Program-made: the position numbers and the translations under genes | In this document: positions 39,852-51,335 of the stretch, one piece after another | How positions within the stretch are numbered: position 1 is the stretch's first letter | Layout: every line of letters begins with the position of its first letter | NCBI RefSeq assembly: GCF_021184025.1 | Contig: NZ_CP036537.1 | Coordinates: forward strand, 2,728,001 to 2,792,000 | Direction: 5' to 3' | Source of the DNA: Rhodopseudomonas boonkerdii | Lineage (GTDB): Bacteria > Pseudomonadota > Alphaproteobacteria > Rhizobiales > Xanthobacteraceae | DNA length: 64,000 nucleotides | The notes under the pieces: generated by a model | What the model was told of the DNA's origin: nothing | The model's input: the letters and a program-made list of their open reading frames with translations, nothing else | The model's database searches: none

Positions 39852-40813
39852 CGTTGACGCCGCCCATCCAGTTCGATCGCGTATCGGGCGTGCTCCAGGG
39901 AGTGAATCTCTGGGAGCGCACGATGTCGTGCGTGCTGGCTGCGGGGGCAAAGATGTCGGCCTCGTTCTCTCATCGCGGCTACAACATGTGCGCCAACCTG
40001 ATGCGCCGGACTGTGCTGCCGGCGCGCGATCTCGTGGTGAGCCTGAATGCAGACGCGCTGTTCGCGTTCCCGTTCGGCGACGGTTACTGGAGCAAGCTGC
40101 TGGATCGCGGCTTTTCCTATGAAGACGAGCTCGAACTGCTGTTCAAGAACTCGGTCGATGTCGACTACACGCTGCTCGATTGCGGCGCGAATTATGGCTA
40201 CTGGTCGGTGCTGGTGTCGAGCGCGCCGTTCGGTTCGCACAAGGCGATCGCCATCGAGCCGTCGGGGGAGAATTTCCCGAAGCTTGCCAACAACGCCCGG
40301 ATCAATGGTGACCGCTTCGAGGTCATCAAGTGCGCGATCGGCTCGGCGCGCGGCACGGCACGTCTGTCCGGCACCAAGCATGAGGCCTTCAGCATCGCGG
40401 GCGATCAGAGTGCCGGCGAGGAAGTGTCTGTCATCGCGCTCGACAACCTGCTCGATGACGGCAAGCTGTCGGCGGGCGGAAAATATCTCATCAAGCTCGA
40501 CGTCGAGGGCGTCGAGATCGAGGCCATCAAGGGCGGCCCGCGTCTGCTGCAAGGCGACTCGGTCATCATGTGCGAAGAGCATGGCAATGACCCCGCCCAT
40601 ACGGTCTCGCGCTACATTCTGGATCAGACACCGCTGTCGCTGATCGTGCATGATCCCGTCACCAACCGCTTCGAAACCGTGACCGAGCCGTCGATTCTCG
40701 ACCGCATCAAGGTGTCCAAACACGTTGGCTACAATGTGTTCGGTACCTCCAGTGCGTTCTGGCTCGATCGCTTCAATCGCCTGAATGCGAGCGCGGCGCG
40801 CCGCGCTCACTGA
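39848..40813 (+). CDS. FkbM-family methyltransferase inside the nuo operon
   Basis: 321 residues from GTG at 39848, which overlaps the nuoD stop (GTGA). An AdoMet-dependent Rossmann core begins near 100: [14 protein letters not shown] (motif I), [15 protein letters not shown] (motif II), and [15 protein letters not shown], the DVEG-type motif characteristic of FkbM. The first 95 residues contain no signal or membrane segment. FkbM enzymes usually methylate hydroxyls of sugars or polyketides. The gene is not part of the standard complex I set, yet its coupling to nuoD and the 11-base gap to nuoE show it is an operon member. Target unknown; a modification of complex I or of quinone-linked metabolites is speculation. 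Confidence 0.88.
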   Translation: MTLTPPIQFDRVSGVLQGVNLWERTMSCVLAAGAKMSASFSHRGYNMCANLMRRTVLPARDLVVSLNADALFAFPFGDGYWSKLLDRGFSYEDELELLFKNSVDVDYTLLDCGANYGYWSVLVSSAPFGSHKAIAIEPSGENFPKLANNARINGDRFEVIKCAIGSARGTARLSGTKHEAFSIAGDQSAGEEVSVIALDNLLDDGKLSAGGKYLIKLDVEGVEIEAIKGGPRLLQGDSVIMCEEHGNDPAHTVSRYILDQTPLSLIVHDPVTNRFETVTEPSILDRIKVSKHVGYNVFGTSSAFWLDRFNRLNASAARRAH

Positions 40814-40824
40814 GAGTAACCACC

Positions 40825-41613
40825 ATGTCTGTCCGCCGTCTGGCCCCGAAAGAGCAGCAGCCCGCATCCTTCGCGTTCACGCCCGAGAATCTGGCGTGGG
40901 CAAAGAAGCAGATCGAGAAATTTCCGCCCGGCCGTCAGGCCTCCGCGGTGATCTCGATCCTGTGGCGCGCGCAGGAGCAACATGCCGGCTGGGTGTCGGA
41001 AGCTGCGATCCGCTACGTCGCCGACATGCTGGAAATGCCGTATATCCGCGTGATGGAGGTCGCGACCTTCTACACCATGTTCCAGCTGCAGCCGGTCGGC
41101 AAGAAGGCCCACATCCAGGTCTGCGGCACCACGCCCTGCATGCTGCGCGGCGCCGGCGACCTGATCGATGTCTGCAAGCATCGTATCCATCACGATCCGT
41201 TCCATCTGTCGGAAGACGGGGACTTCTCGTGGGAGGAGGTCGAGTGCCTCGGCGCCTGCGTGAATGCGCCGATGGTGATGATCTGGTCCGATACCTATGA
41301 GGATCTCACCAAGGACAGCATGAACAAGCTGATCGACGGTTTTGCCTCGGGCAATCCGCCGAAGCCGGGTCCGCAGATCGATCGCCAGCATGCGGCGCCG
41401 GAAGGTGGCGCGCGCGTGCTGAAGGATACGTCTGCGAACTACACCAAGCAGTTCGACGCTCCGCCGAAGGAGCCGGCGCTTGCCGATGCCGAGCCGAAGA
41501 AGGCGGGCGAGGCTGCCAATGTCCAGGAACGGCCTGCGCCGAAGCCGCCAGCGGCTGACGCGACCAAGGACAATCCGCCGAAGGACAAGACGCCGAAGGA
41601 GCCCAAAAAATGA
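40825..41613 (+). CDS. nuoE: NADH-quinone oxidoreductase subunit E with extended C-terminal tail
   Basis: 262 residues. The thioredoxin-like [2Fe-2S] N1a domain takes up the first 175: [19 protein letters not shown] helices ([18 protein letters not shown]), [14 protein letters not shown], and the four Cys in [11 protein letters not shown] and [10 protein letters not shown]. Residues from about 177 form a tail rich in Pro, Lys and Ala (ending [12 protein letters not shown]) that should be disordered. Standard NuoE has about 160-180 residues, so the tail is an extra 80-90. Peripheral arm of complex I. Its stop overlaps the next small gene. Confidence 0.96.
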   Translation: MSVRRLAPKEQQPASFAFTPENLAWAKKQIEKFPPGRQASAVISILWRAQEQHAGWVSEAAIRYVADMLEMPYIRVMEVATFYTMFQLQPVGKKAHIQVCGTTPCMLRGAGDLIDVCKHRIHHDPFHLSEDGDFSWEEVECLGACVNAPMVMIWSDTYEDLTKDSMNKLIDGFASGNPPKPGPQIDRQHAAPEGGARVLKDTSANYTKQFDAPPKEPALADAEPKKAGEAANVQERPAPKPPAADATKDNPPKDKTPKEPKK

Positions 41614-41825
41614 AGCGGGCGCGCGCCAAAGCCATTGCATTGAAGTCGGGGGACGATGCCATGAACAAGTGGCTGTATATGTTGCTGCACACCGCGGCTG
41701 CAGCTGCGTTCATGTTCATCCTGCAGCGTTTCGTCCTGCAGTCCACGCTTGAATCGAGCTTGATCTGGGCGATGGCCTTCGGCCTTGGCGCCGCAGTGAT
41801 CGCTTTCAAGCAAACCAATCGCTGA
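41610..41825 (+). CDS. Small membrane protein between nuoE and nuoF
   Basis: 71 residues from ATG at 41610, which overlaps the nuoE stop (ATGA). An internal ATG at 41661 has a stronger ribosome site (GGGGGA, 9 bases) and would give 54 residues. Two hydrophobic segments (about 22-42 and 48-66 of the long form) suggest a hairpin in the inner membrane, ending with KQTNR in the cytoplasm. It is not a canonical complex I subunit. Its place in the operon suggests an accessory or assembly role, but I do not recognise the family. Confidence 0.75.
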   Translation: MKRARAKAIALKSGDDAMNKWLYMLLHTAAAAAFMFILQRFVLQSTLESSLIWAMAFGLGAAVIAFKQTNR

Positions 41826-41836
41826 TCGAGGAAGCC

Positions 41837-43162
41837 ATGCTCGACGACAAGGATCGCATCTTCCGCAATCTGTACGGCCTCGAAGACTGGGGTCTCGATG
41901 GCGCGCGCCGCCGCGGCGGCTGGGATGGTACCAAGACCATCATCGACAAGGGGCGCGACTGGATCATCAACGAGATGAAGGCGTCGGGCCTGCGCGGCCG
42001 CGGCGGCGCCGGCTTCCCCACCGGCATGAAGTGGTCCTTCATGCCGAAGGAGAGCAAGGACGGCCGTCCGAGCTATCTGGTCGTCAATGCCGACGAGTCC
42101 GAGCCGGGTACCTGTAAAGACCGCGAGATCATGCGCCATGATCCGCATACGCTGGTCGAAGGCTGCCTGATCGCGTCTTTCGCCATGGGCGCGAATGCCT
42201 GCTACATCTATGTCCGCGGCGAATTCATCCGCGAGCGCGAGCGCCTGCAGGCGGCGATCGATCAGGCTTACGACGCCAATCTGATCGGCAAGAACAACAT
42301 CCATGGCTGGCCGTTCGACCTCTATGTCGCCCATGGCGCCGGCGCTTACATTTGCGGTGAAGAAACCGCGCTGCTCGAAAGCCTCGAAGGCAAGAAGGGC
42401 CAGCCGCGGCTGAAGCCGCCGTTCCCGGCCAATGTCGGTCTCTATGGCTGCCCGACCACCGTGAACAACGTGGAGTCCATCGCGGTTGCGCCGGACATCC
42501 TGCGTCGTGGTGCGTCGTGGTTCGCCGGCATCGGCCGTCCGAACAATGTCGGCACCAAGCTTTACGGCATCTCCGGCCACGTCAACACGCCTTGCGTCGT
42601 CGAGGACGCCATGAGCATTCCGTTCAAGGAGCTCATCGAGAAGCATGGCGGCGGCATCCGCGGCGGATGGGACAATCTGCTTGCGATCATTCCCGGCGGT
42701 GCCTCGTGCCCGCTGATCCCCGCTGCGGATTGCGAAGAACTCATCATGGACTTCGACGGCACTCGCGCCGTGAAATCCTCGTTCGGCACCGCCGGCGTCA
42801 TCGTCATGGACAAGTCCACCGACGTCGTCGCGGCGATTGCCCGCATCAGCTACTTCTTCAAGCATGAGAGCTGCGGCCAGTGCACGCCGTGCCGCGAAGG
42901 CACTGGCTGGATGTGGCGCGTGCTCACCCGCATGGTCGAGGGCCGCGCCCACAAGCGCGAGATCGACATGCTGCTCGAAGTCACCAAGCAGGTCGAAGGC
43001 CACACCATCTGCGCGCTCGGCGATGCCGCCGCGTGGCCGGTGCAGGGCCTGATCCGCGCCTTCCGCCCGGAGATCGAACGCCGCATCGAAGAGTTCAGCC
43101 GCAAGGCTTCGCTCGATGATCAGGGCATCCTCGATCCCGCGCATCTGGTCGCGGCGGAGTAA
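41837..43162 (+). CDS. nuoF: NADH-quinone oxidoreductase subunit F
   Basis: 441 residues. The NADH/FMN site is shown by [16 protein letters not shown] and [19 protein letters not shown]. Cluster N3 ligands are [16 protein letters not shown] plus the later Cys in [13 protein letters not shown]. It oxidises NADH and passes electrons through FMN. Tip of the complex I peripheral arm. Starts 11 bases after the small membrane-protein gene. Confidence 0.98.
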   Translation: MLDDKDRIFRNLYGLEDWGLDGARRRGGWDGTKTIIDKGRDWIINEMKASGLRGRGGAGFPTGMKWSFMPKESKDGRPSYLVVNADESEPGTCKDREIMRHDPHTLVEGCLIASFAMGANACYIYVRGEFIRERERLQAAIDQAYDANLIGKNNIHGWPFDLYVAHGAGAYICGEETALLESLEGKKGQPRLKPPFPANVGLYGCPTTVNNVESIAVAPDILRRGASWFAGIGRPNNVGTKLYGISGHVNTPCVVEDAMSIPFKELIEKHGGGIRGGWDNLLAIIPGGASCPLIPAADCEELIMDFDGTRAVKSSFGTAGVIVMDKSTDVVAAIARISYFFKHESCGQCTPCREGTGWMWRVLTRMVEGRAHKREIDMLLEVTKQVEGHTICALGDAAAWPVQGLIRAFRPEIERRIEEFSRKASLDDQGILDPAHLVAAE

Positions 43163-43167
43163 GGGCA

Positions 43168-45213
43168 ATGACGAAACTGATCATCGACGGCAAAGAGATC
43201 GAGGTCCCGGCGGATTACACGCTGCTGCAGGCGTGCGAAGCGGCCGGTGCCGAGATTCCGCGCTTCTGCTATCACGAGCGCCTGTCGATCGCCGGCAATT
43301 GCCGCATGTGTCTGGTGGAAGTGAAGGGCGGACCGAAGCCGGTCGCGAGCTGTGCCTGGGGCGTGCGCGACTGCCGTCCTGGCCCGAATGGTGAGCCGCC
43401 GGAAATCTCCACGCGTTCGCCGATGGTCAAGAAGGCCCGCGAAGGCGTGATGGAATTCCTGCTCATCAACCACCCGCTGGATTGCCCGATCTGCGATCAG
43501 GGCGGCGAGTGCGATCTGCAGGATCAGGCGATGGGCTATGGTGTCGACACCAGCCGCTTCGCCGAAAACAAGCGCGCGGTCGAGGACAAGTATCTGGGCG
43601 CGCTGGTCAAGACCTCGATGACCCGCTGCATCCAGTGCACGCGCTGCGTCCGCTTCGCTGCGGAAGTCGCCGGTGCGCCGGAGATGGGCGCCATCGGACG
43701 CGGCGAGGACATGGAGATCACCTCCTTCCTCGAAACCGCGCTGACGTCCGAACTGCAGGGCAATCTCGTCGATATCTGCCCGGTGGGTGCGCTGACCTCG
43801 AAGCCTTACGCCTTCGCGGCGCGCCCGTGGGAGCTCGGCAAGACCCAGTCCATCGACGTGATGGACGCGGTCGGCTCGGCGATCCGCGTCGATACCCGTG
43901 GCCGCGAAGTGATGCGCATCCTGCCGCGCGTCAACGAGGCGGTGAACGAGGAATGGATCTCGGACAAGACCCGGCACGTCGTTGACGGTCTGCGCACCCA
44001 GCGCCTCGACCGTCCGTATCTGCGCGAGAACGGCAAGCTGCGCGCTGCAACCTGGAGCGAGGCTTTCGCCGCCGTCGCTGCGAAGGTGTCGGCGGTCGGC
44101 AACAAGGTTGCCGCCATCGCCGGCGATCTCGCCGCCGTCGAGGAGATGTTCGCCATCAAGGCGCTGCTGGCTTCACTGGGCTCCAGCAATGTCGCGACGG
44201 CTTCGACCGCTGCGTTCGACGCAAGCGCCGGCCGCGCATCCTACATCTTCAATCCAACCATTGCCGGCATCGAGCAGGCCGATGCGCTGCTGATCGTGGG
44301 CGCCAACCCGCGCAAGGAAGCGGCCGTGCTCAACGCCCGCATCCGCAAGGCCTGGCGCGGTGGCAAGCTGAAGATCGGCGTGATCGGCGAGAAGGCCGAT
44401 CTGACCTATCGCTACGAGCATCTCGGCGCCGGCACCGATACGCTGGCTGATGTCGTTGCCGGCAAGCACTCGTTTGCCGACGTGCTCAAGAACGCCCAGA
44501 ACCCGATCGTGCTGGTCGGCGCCGGCGTGACCTCGCGTGCGGACGGCGCCGCCGTGCTGGCGCAGGCCGCCAAGCTCGCCTCCGATGTCGGCGCCATCAA
44601 GGACGGCTGGAACGGCTTTGCGGTGCTGCACTCGGCCGCCTCGACGGTCGGTGCGCTCGATATCGGCTTCGCCGGCGGGCAGGGCGCGAAGGGTGCAGAT
44701 GTCGTGTTCTCGCTCGGCGCCGATGACGTCGAGATCGCCACCGGCGCCTTCGTCGTCTACATCGGCACCCACGGTGACAAGGGTGCCCATCGCGCCGACG
44801 TGATCCTGCCGGGCTCGGCCTATACGGAAAAATCCGGTATCTTCGTGAATACCGAAGGCCGGGTGCAGATGGCGGAGCGTGCCGGCTTCCCGCCGGGCGA
44901 CGCCCGCGAGGACTGGGCGATCATCCGCGCACTGTCAGACGTGCTCGGCAAGAAGCTGCCCTTCGACTCGCTGGCGCAGCTGCGCCAGGCGATCTTCAAG
45001 CAGGTGCCGCATCTCATGCGTCTCGATCAGATCGAGGCCGGCGATGCCGCAGCAATCAAGACCCTCGCAGGGAAGGGTGGCGCCGTCGACAAGGCGCCAT
45101 TTAAGAGCCCGGTCGAGGATTTCTACCTCACCAACCCGATCGCGCGTGCGTCAGCCGTCATGGCGGAATGCTCCCGTCTGGCCTCGGGCCAGTTGCTGAC
45201 GGCGGCGGAGTAA
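43168..45213 (+). CDS. nuoG: NADH-quinone oxidoreductase subunit G
   Basis: 681 residues. N-terminal ferredoxin-like domain with N1b Cys residues in [18 protein letters not shown] and NCRMCLVE. N5 ligands are in [20 protein letters not shown]4 ligands are in [12 protein letters not shown] and [15 protein letters not shown] molybdopterin-oxidoreductase-like domain without cofactor occupies the rest (about 220-640). It carries electrons from NuoF/E toward NuoI. Length is typical of alphaproteobacterial NuoG. Confidence 0.98.
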   Translation: MTKLIIDGKEIEVPADYTLLQACEAAGAEIPRFCYHERLSIAGNCRMCLVEVKGGPKPVASCAWGVRDCRPGPNGEPPEISTRSPMVKKAREGVMEFLLINHPLDCPICDQGGECDLQDQAMGYGVDTSRFAENKRAVEDKYLGALVKTSMTRCIQCTRCVRFAAEVAGAPEMGAIGRGEDMEITSFLETALTSELQGNLVDICPVGALTSKPYAFAARPWELGKTQSIDVMDAVGSAIRVDTRGREVMRILPRVNEAVNEEWISDKTRHVVDGLRTQRLDRPYLRENGKLRAATWSEAFAAVAAKVSAVGNKVAAIAGDLAAVEEMFAIKALLASLGSSNVATASTAAFDASAGRASYIFNPTIAGIEQADALLIVGANPRKEAAVLNARIRKAWRGGKLKIGVIGEKADLTYRYEHLGAGTDTLADVVAGKHSFADVLKNAQNPIVLVGAGVTSRADGAAVLAQAAKLASDVGAIKDGWNGFAVLHSAASTVGALDIGFAGGQGAKGADVVFSLGADDVEIATGAFVVYIGTHGDKGAHRADVILPGSAYTEKSGIFVNTEGRVQMAERAGFPPGDAREDWAIIRALSDVLGKKLPFDSLAQLRQAIFKQVPHLMRLDQIEAGDAAAIKTLAGKGGAVDKAPFKSPVEDFYLTNPIARASAVMAECSRLASGQLLTAAE

Positions 45214-45217
45214 GACG

Positions 45218-46243
45218 ATGGCTGAACTCTGGACTGGCACTCTCTGGCCGCTGATCATCATGATCGCACAGAGCCTTCTTGTGCTCGTATTGCTGCTGGT
45301 GGCGATCGCCTACATCCTGTTGGCTGACCGCAAGATCTGGGCGGCCGTGCAGATCCGCCGCGGTCCCAACGTGGTCGGTCCGTTCGGTCTGTTGCAGTCG
45401 TTCGCCGACCTCTTGAAGTTCGTGCTGAAGGAGCCGGTGGTTCCGTCGGGTTCGAACAAGGGCGTGTTCCTGCTGGCGCCGCTGGTGTCATGTATCCTGG
45501 CGCTTGCCGCCTGGGCCGTGATCCCGATGAATCTCGGATGGGTCATTGCCGACCTCAATGTCGGCGTGCTCTACATCTTCGCGATCTCGTCGCTGTCGAT
45601 CTATGGCATCATCATGGCCGGCTGGGCGTCGAACTCGAAGTATCCCTTCCTGTCGGCGCTGCGCGCTGCCGCGCAGATGGTGTCCTACGAAGTCTCGATC
45701 GGCTTCGTGATCATCACGGTGCTGCTCTGCGTCGGTTCGCTGAACCTGACCTCGATCGTCATGGCGCAGGATTCCAAGTGGGGCATCCTCGGCTGGTACT
45801 TCATCCCGCTGTTTCCGATGTTCGTGGTGTTCTACGTCTCGGCGCTGGCTGAAACCAACCGCCCGCCGTTCGATCTCGTCGAAGCGGAATCGGAACTGGT
45901 CGCAGGCTTCATGACGGAATACGGCTCGACCCCGTATCTGCTGTTCATGCTCGGCGAATATGTCGCCATCGTTTCGATGTGCGCGCTGGCGACCATCATG
46001 TTCCTCGGCGGCTGGCTGTCGCCGATCCCGTTCGCACCGTTCACCTGGGTGCCAGGCATCATCTGGTTCGCCATCAAGGTGATGTTCATGTTCTTCCTGT
46101 TCGCGATGGCGAAGGCGATCGTGCCGCGCTACCGCTACGACCAGCTGATGCGTCTCGGCTGGAAGGTGTTTCTGCCGCTGTCGCTGGCCTACGTGATTAT
46201 CGTCGCCGGCGTGCTGCAATTCGGGGGCCTGGCTCCGAAATGA
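45218..46243 (+). CDS. nuoH: NADH-quinone oxidoreductase subunit H
   Basis: 341 residues with eight membrane segments. Signatures are [38 protein letters not shown] sequence (about 30-60) and, in the loop near the quinone tunnel, [35 protein letters not shown] sequence (about 200-230) with its acidic residues. It forms the floor of the quinone-binding cavity and the first part of the proton path in the membrane arm. Confidence 0.98.
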   Translation: MAELWTGTLWPLIIMIAQSLLVLVLLLVAIAYILLADRKIWAAVQIRRGPNVVGPFGLLQSFADLLKFVLKEPVVPSGSNKGVFLLAPLVSCILALAAWAVIPMNLGWVIADLNVGVLYIFAISSLSIYGIIMAGWASNSKYPFLSALRAAAQMVSYEVSIGFVIITVLLCVGSLNLTSIVMAQDSKWGILGWYFIPLFPMFVVFYVSALAETNRPPFDLVEAESELVAGFMTEYGSTPYLLFMLGEYVAIVSMCALATIMFLGGWLSPIPFAPFTWVPGIIWFAIKVMFMFFLFAMAKAIVPRYRYDQLMRLGWKVFLPLSLAYVIIVAGVLQFGGLAPK

Positions 46244-46250
46244 GGTCGCT

Positions 46251-46739
46251 ATGAATATCAGGGCAACAGCTCACTCGCTTCTGCTGGCAGAGTTCGCGCA
46301 AGCGTTCGTTCTCGCCATGCGGTATTTCTTCAAGCCGAAGCCGACCTTGAACTATCCGTTCGAGAAGGGGCCGATCTCGCCGCGCTTCCGCGGTGAGCAT
46401 GCGCTGCGCCGTTATCCCAACGGCGAGGAGCGCTGCATCGCGTGCAAGCTGTGCGAAGCGGTCTGCCCGGCGCAGGCGATCACCATCGAGGCCGGCCCGC
46501 GCCGCAACGACGGCACCCGCCGCACGGTGCGCTACGACATCGACATGGTGAAGTGCATCTATTGCGGACTGTGCCAGGAAGCCTGTCCGGTCGACGCTAT
46601 CGTCGAGGGGCCGAATTTCGAATTCGCCACCGAGACGCGCGAGGAGCTTTTCTATGACAAGGCCAAGCTGCTCGCCAACGGCGACCGCTGGGAACGCGAG
46701 ATCGCCAAGTCGCTCGCGCTCGACGCACCGTACCGGTAA
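46251..46739 (+). CDS. nuoI: NADH-quinone oxidoreductase subunit I
   Basis: 162 residues. Two [4Fe-4S] motifs: [16 protein letters not shown] (about 63-78) and [16 protein letters not shown] (about 102-117), clusters N6a and N6b. An amphipathic N-terminal helix ends at [15 protein letters not shown]. It relays electrons to N2 in NuoB. Confidence 0.98.
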   Translation: MNIRATAHSLLLAEFAQAFVLAMRYFFKPKPTLNYPFEKGPISPRFRGEHALRRYPNGEERCIACKLCEAVCPAQAITIEAGPRRNDGTRRTVRYDIDMVKCIYCGLCQEACPVDAIVEGPNFEFATETREELFYDKAKLLANGDRWEREIAKSLALDAPYR

Positions 46740-46748
46740 GGGGCAATC

Positions 46749-47387
46749 ATGATCTTCCCCGCACTGTTCTTCTATCTGTTCGCCGGCGTTTGCGTCGCCT
46801 GCGCGGTCATGGTGATCGCGTCGCGTAATCCTGTGCATTCGGTGCTGTTCCTGATCCTCGCTTTCGTGAACGCATCGGGCCTGTTCATCCTGATGGGCGC
46901 CGAGTTCCTGGCGATGCTGCTGATCGTCGTCTATGTCGGCGCGGTCGCGGTGCTGTTCCTGTTCGTGATCATGATGCTCGATGTCGACTTCGCGCAGCTG
47001 CGTGAAGGCTTCATCCAGTATCTGCCGGTCGGCCTGCTGGTCGGCGCGATCTTCCTGGCCGAGCTGCTGCTCGTCGCCGGCGGCTGGGTGATGAATCCCA
47101 ACGCCGGCAAGGCGATCACCGCGGCGATCCCGGGCAATGTCACCAACACCGAGGCGCTCGGCCTCGTGCTCTATACGACCTACATCCATTACTTCCAGCT
47201 CGCCGGTCTCGTGCTGCTGGTGGCGATGATCGGCGCCATCGTGCTGACGCTGCGCCATCGCGGCTACGTCAAGCGCCAGGACATCAACGTCCAGAACGCA
47301 CGCACCAAGGCGCTCGCCATGGATGTGCGCAAGGTGCCGGTCGGGCAGGGCCTGCAGGATTCCGATTCAGGGAGCTGGATCAAATGA
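46749..47387 (+). CDS. nuoJ: NADH-quinone oxidoreductase subunit J
   Basis: 212 residues, five membrane segments. [20 protein letters not shown] and the pi-bulge helix [20 protein letters not shown] mark the family. Part of the membrane arm near NuoA and NuoK. The C-terminal tail after about 175 is polar. nuoK starts within its stop (ATGA overlap). Confidence 0.97.
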   Translation: MIFPALFFYLFAGVCVACAVMVIASRNPVHSVLFLILAFVNASGLFILMGAEFLAMLLIVVYVGAVAVLFLFVIMMLDVDFAQLREGFIQYLPVGLLVGAIFLAELLLVAGGWVMNPNAGKAITAAIPGNVTNTEALGLVLYTTYIHYFQLAGLVLLVAMIGAIVLTLRHRGYVKRQDINVQNARTKALAMDVRKVPVGQGLQDSDSGSWIK

Positions 47388-47692
47388 CGATCGGTCTCGG
47401 ACACTATCTCGCCGTCGCGGCGATCCTGTTCACGCTGGGTATTCTCGGCATCTTCCTGAACCGGAAGAACATCATCGTCATCCTGATGTCGATCGAACTG
47501 ATCCTGCTGGCGGTCAACATCAACATGGTGGCGTTCTCGACCTTCCTCGGCGACATCGTCGGTCAGGTGTTTGCGCTGCTGGTGCTGACCGTTGCGGCCG
47601 CTGAAGCGGCGATCGGTCTCGCCGTGCTCGTCGTGTATTTCCGCAACCGCGGCTCGATCGCGGTTGAAGACGTCAATCTGATGAAGGGCTGA
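47384..47692 (+). CDS. nuoK: NADH-quinone oxidoreductase subunit K
   Basis: 102 residues, three membrane segments. [18 protein letters not shown] carries the conserved membrane Glu, and [20 protein letters not shown] the second one; both are part of the proton pathway. Related to MrpC. Overlaps nuoJ by four bases. Confidence 0.98.
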   Translation: MTIGLGHYLAVAAILFTLGILGIFLNRKNIIVILMSIELILLAVNINMVAFSTFLGDIVGQVFALLVLTVAAAEAAIGLAVLVVYFRNRGSIAVEDVNLMKG

Positions 47693-47699
47693 GCCACTC

Positions 47700-49787
47700 A
47701 TGATCCAGGCTCTCGTATTCCTGCCGCTGATCGGTGCGCTGATCGCCGGCGCCATCGCCCTCGCGGGTGCGCATGGCCGCAACCCGAGCGGCGACGACAT
47801 GGACCACGCGCACGGCCACGGCGATCATGGCCATCATGCCGATGCCCACGCGTCGCATGCGCATGACGACCATGGTCACGACGATCACGGTCATGACGAT
47901 CACCATCACGTGGCCGAGCCGGCCGCGATGGGTTCGCGCGCGGCCGAGCTGATCACTGCCGGCCTGCTGGTGGTGTCGGCAGCGCTGTCCTGGATCACCT
48001 TCGCCGACGTCGCCTTCAACCATCACGACCTGCGCGTGGTGCTGCTGAGCTGGATCAACACCGGCGACCTGCAGCTGTCTTGGACGCTGCGTGTCGACAC
48101 GCTGACCGCCGTGATGCTGGTCGTCGTCACCACGGTGTCGTCGCTCGTGCACATCTATTCGCTCGGCTACATGGAGGACGATCCGAACCGGCCGCGCTTC
48201 ATGGCCTATCTGTCGCTCTTCACCTTCATGATGCTCATGCTGGTGACGGCCGACAACCTGTTGCAGCTGTTCTTCGGCTGGGAGGGCGTCGGTCTGGCCT
48301 CCTATCTGCTGATCGGTTTCTGGTTCAAGAAGCCGTCCGCCAACGCCGCCTCGATCAAGGCGTTCGTGGTCAACCGCGTCGGCGACTTCGGCTTCCTGCT
48401 CGGCATCTTCGCGATCTTCATGCTGCTCGGCACCACCGATTTCGACGCCATCTTCGCGGGTGCGCCGGGTCTGGCCGGCAAGACCATCAACTTCTTCGGC
48501 TGGCATGCCGACGCGCTGACGCTCGCCTGTCTGCTGCTGTTCGTCGGCGCCATGGGCAAGTCGGCGCAGTTCCTGCTGCACACCTGGCTGCCGGACGCGA
48601 TGGAAGGCCCGACCCCGGTGTCGGCGCTCATCCATGCCGCCACCATGGTCACCGCGGGCGTCTTCATGGTCGCCCGTATGTCGCCGCTGTTCGAACTCGC
48701 GCCGAATGCCCAGGCCGTCGTCATGCTGGTCGGCGCCACCACGGCGTTCTTCGCGGCGACCATCGGTCTCGTGCAGAACGACATCAAGCGCATCGTCGCT
48801 TACTCGACCTGTTCGCAGCTGGGCTACATGTTCGTGGCGCTGGGAGCAGGGGCCTATTCGGTCGCCATGTTCCACCTGTTCACGCACGCCTTCTTCAAGG
48901 CGTTGCTGTTCCTGGGCTCGGGCTCGGTGATCTATGCGATGCATCACGAGCAGGACATCCGGAAGATGGGTGGCCTGTGGAACAAGATCCCGTTCACCTA
49001 TGCGATGATGACCATCGGTACGCTGGCGCTGACCGGCTTCCCGTTCACCGCCGGTTATTTCTCGAAGGACGCGATCATCGAGGCCGCCTACGCTTCGCAC
49101 AATCCGTTCGCCTTCTACGGCTTCCTGATGACCGTGGTCGCGGCGCTGCTGACCTCGTTCTATTCATGGCGTCTGGTGTTCAAGACTTTCCACGGCAAGC
49201 CGCACGATCAGAAGCACTACGATCACGCGCATGAACCGCCGATGTGGATGCTGTTTCCGCTGGCCGTTCTGGGCATCGGTTCGTTCGCCGCCGGCTTCCC
49301 GTTCAAGGAAGCGTTTGCCGGACATCACGTGGCCGAGTTCTTCCGCGAATCGCTGAAGATGAACCCCCACATCCTCGAAGAGATGCACCACCTGCCGACC
49401 TGGGTGCCGTATCTGCCGACGGTCATGATGGTGCTCGGCTTCCTGATCTCGTACCTGTTCTACATCCGCAAGCCATACCTGCCTGTGGAGCTGGCGAACC
49501 AGCAGCCGCTGCTCTACAAGTTCCTGCTCAACAAGTGGTACTTCGACGAGCTGTACGAAATCATCTTCGTCCGCCCGGCCAAGTGGCTCGGCCGCTTCCT
49601 CTGGAAGAAGGGCGACGGCATGGTCATCGATGGCTTCGGGCCTGACGGCGTCTCGGCGCGCGTGCTCGATGTCACCCGCGGCGTCGTCAAGGTGCAGACG
49701 GGTTATCTCTATCACTACGCCTTCGCGATGCTGATCGGCGTGGCCGGGCTCATCACCTGGTTCATCTTCGGCCTGGGGGGCCAGTAA
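47700..49787 (+). CDS. nuoL: NADH-quinone oxidoreductase subunit L with His/Asp-rich insertion
   Basis: 695 residues. An antiporter-like subunit: [39 protein letters not shown] with the key Lys/His-containing helices nearby, and a C-terminal lateral helix (about 560-695). After the first membrane segment, residues 31-70 contain 16 His and 11 Asp in 40 positions. Standard NuoL has a short loop here. If the usual N-out topology holds, the loop faces the cytoplasm. Distal proton-pumping module of complex I. nuoM starts on the last base of its stop. Confidence 0.97.
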   Translation: MIQALVFLPLIGALIAGAIALAGAHGRNPSGDDMDHAHGHGDHGHHADAHASHAHDDHGHDDHGHDDHHHVAEPAAMGSRAAELITAGLLVVSAALSWITFADVAFNHHDLRVVLLSWINTGDLQLSWTLRVDTLTAVMLVVVTTVSSLVHIYSLGYMEDDPNRPRFMAYLSLFTFMMLMLVTADNLLQLFFGWEGVGLASYLLIGFWFKKPSANAASIKAFVVNRVGDFGFLLGIFAIFMLLGTTDFDAIFAGAPGLAGKTINFFGWHADALTLACLLLFVGAMGKSAQFLLHTWLPDAMEGPTPVSALIHAATMVTAGVFMVARMSPLFELAPNAQAVVMLVGATTAFFAATIGLVQNDIKRIVAYSTCSQLGYMFVALGAGAYSVAMFHLFTHAFFKALLFLGSGSVIYAMHHEQDIRKMGGLWNKIPFTYAMMTIGTLALTGFPFTAGYFSKDAIIEAAYASHNPFAFYGFLMTVVAALLTSFYSWRLVFKTFHGKPHDQKHYDHAHEPPMWMLFPLAVLGIGSFAAGFPFKEAFAGHHVAEFFRESLKMNPHILEEMHHLPTWVPYLPTVMMVLGFLISYLFYIRKPYLPVELANQQPLLYKFLLNKWYFDELYEIIFVRPAKWLGRFLWKKGDGMVIDGFGPDGVSARVLDVTRGVVKVQTGYLYHYAFAMLIGVAGLITWFIFGLGGQ

Positions 49788-51310
49788 TGTCGGGCTCTGT
49801 CATGACCTGGCCGATCCTGTCGGTCACCACCTTCCTGCCGGTCGTCGGCGCCATCCTCGTCTATCTGATGGCCCGCGGCCGCGACGAGGCCGCCGATCGC
49901 AACGCCAAGTGGATCGCGCTGTGGACCACCATCGTCACCTTCGCGGTGTCGCTGATCATGGTGGCGCGCTACGACGGATCGAATGCCGGCTTCCAGTTCG
50001 TCGAAAAGGCGCCCTGGCTGGCTGCGACCATCAACTACCACATGGGCGTGGACGGCATTTCGTTCCCGTTCGTGATCCTGACCACGGCCCTGATGCCGTT
50101 CTGCATCCTGTGCAGCTGGAAGTCGGTGTCGAAGCGCGTGCCGGAATACATGATGGCGTTTCTGGTTCTGGAAACGCTGATGATCGGCACTTTCTCGGCG
50201 CTCGATCTCGTGCTGTTCTACCTGTTCTTCGAAGGCGGCCTGATCCCGATGTTCCTGATCATCGGCATCTGGGGCGGACCGCGCCGCGTCTATGCGGCCT
50301 TCAAGTTCTTTCTCTACACGTTCCTGGGCTCGGTGCTGATGCTGCTCGCCATCATGGCGCTGTACTGGCACGCAGGGACCACCGACATCCCGACACTGAT
50401 GAACTCGTCGGTGCCGCGTAACCTGCAGATGTGGGCATGGCTGGCCTTCTTCGCGTCCTTCGCCGTGAAGATGCCGATGTGGCCGGTGCACACCTGGCTG
50501 CCGGATGCGCACGTGGAAGCGCCCACTGCTGGCTCAGTGGTGCTGGCTGCGATCTTGCTGAAGATGGGTGGCTACGGCTTCCTGCGCTTCTCGCTGCCGA
50601 TGTTCCCCGACGCGTCGCTGTATTTCGCGCCGCTGGTGTGGACGCTCTCGGCTATCGCGATCGTCTATACGTCGCTCGTGGCGCTGATGCAGGAAGACAT
50701 CAAGAAGCTGATCGCCTATTCGTCGGTCGCGCATATGGGCTACGTTACCATGGGGATCTTCGCCGGCACGACGCAGGGCGTCTCCGGCGCGGTGTTCCAG
50801 ATGATCTCGCACGGCATCGTGTCGGGCGCGCTCTTCCTCTGCGTCGGCGTCGTCTATGACCGCCTGCACACCCGCGAGATCGCGGCCTATGGCGGTCTCG
50901 TCAACCGGATGCCGATCTATGCGATGCTGTTCATGGTCTTCACCATGGCCAATGTCGGTCTGCCCGGCACGTCCGGCTTCGTCGGCGAATTCCTGACGCT
51001 GCTCGGCACCTTCAAGGTCTCGATCCCGACCGCCACCGTCGCCTGCGCCGGCGTCATCCTCTCGGCTGCCTATGCGCTCTGGCTCTACCGGAAAGTCGTG
51101 TTCGGCGATCTGGTGAAGCCGTCGCTGATGAGCATGAAGGACATGACCTTCCGTGAGGGCCTGCTGCTGGTGCCGCTCGCCATCCTCACCATTCTGTTCG
51201 GAGTCTATCCGAAGCCGGTGCTCGACATGTCGGCGGCTTCGATCGATCTCGTCGTCAAGAATTATGCTGCTGCAACCTCTGCCGTGAAGGCAGCGGCGCT
51301 GCTGCACTGA
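49787..51310 (+). CDS. nuoM: NADH-quinone oxidoreductase subunit M
   Basis: 507 residues, about 14 membrane segments. [17 protein letters not shown], containing the conserved Glu, [21 protein letters not shown] with the channel Lys in the next helix, and [17 protein letters not shown] identify it. Antiporter-like proton-pumping subunit. Overlaps nuoL by one base. Confidence 0.98.
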   Translation: MSGSVMTWPILSVTTFLPVVGAILVYLMARGRDEAADRNAKWIALWTTIVTFAVSLIMVARYDGSNAGFQFVEKAPWLAATINYHMGVDGISFPFVILTTALMPFCILCSWKSVSKRVPEYMMAFLVLETLMIGTFSALDLVLFYLFFEGGLIPMFLIIGIWGGPRRVYAAFKFFLYTFLGSVLMLLAIMALYWHAGTTDIPTLMNSSVPRNLQMWAWLAFFASFAVKMPMWPVHTWLPDAHVEAPTAGSVVLAAILLKMGGYGFLRFSLPMFPDASLYFAPLVWTLSAIAIVYTSLVALMQEDIKKLIAYSSVAHMGYVTMGIFAGTTQGVSGAVFQMISHGIVSGALFLCVGVVYDRLHTREIAAYGGLVNRMPIYAMLFMVFTMANVGLPGTSGFVGEFLTLLGTFKVSIPTATVACAGVILSAAYALWLYRKVVFGDLVKPSLMSMKDMTFREGLLLVPLAILTILFGVYPKPVLDMSAASIDLVVKNYAAATSAVKAAALLH

Positions 51311-51335
51311 CCGCAGCGGACCAGGAACTCGCGCT

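Noticed and set aside
41306..43168. 620-codon open frame antisense to nuoE-nuoF
   Set aside because: Shadow of two certain complex I genes.
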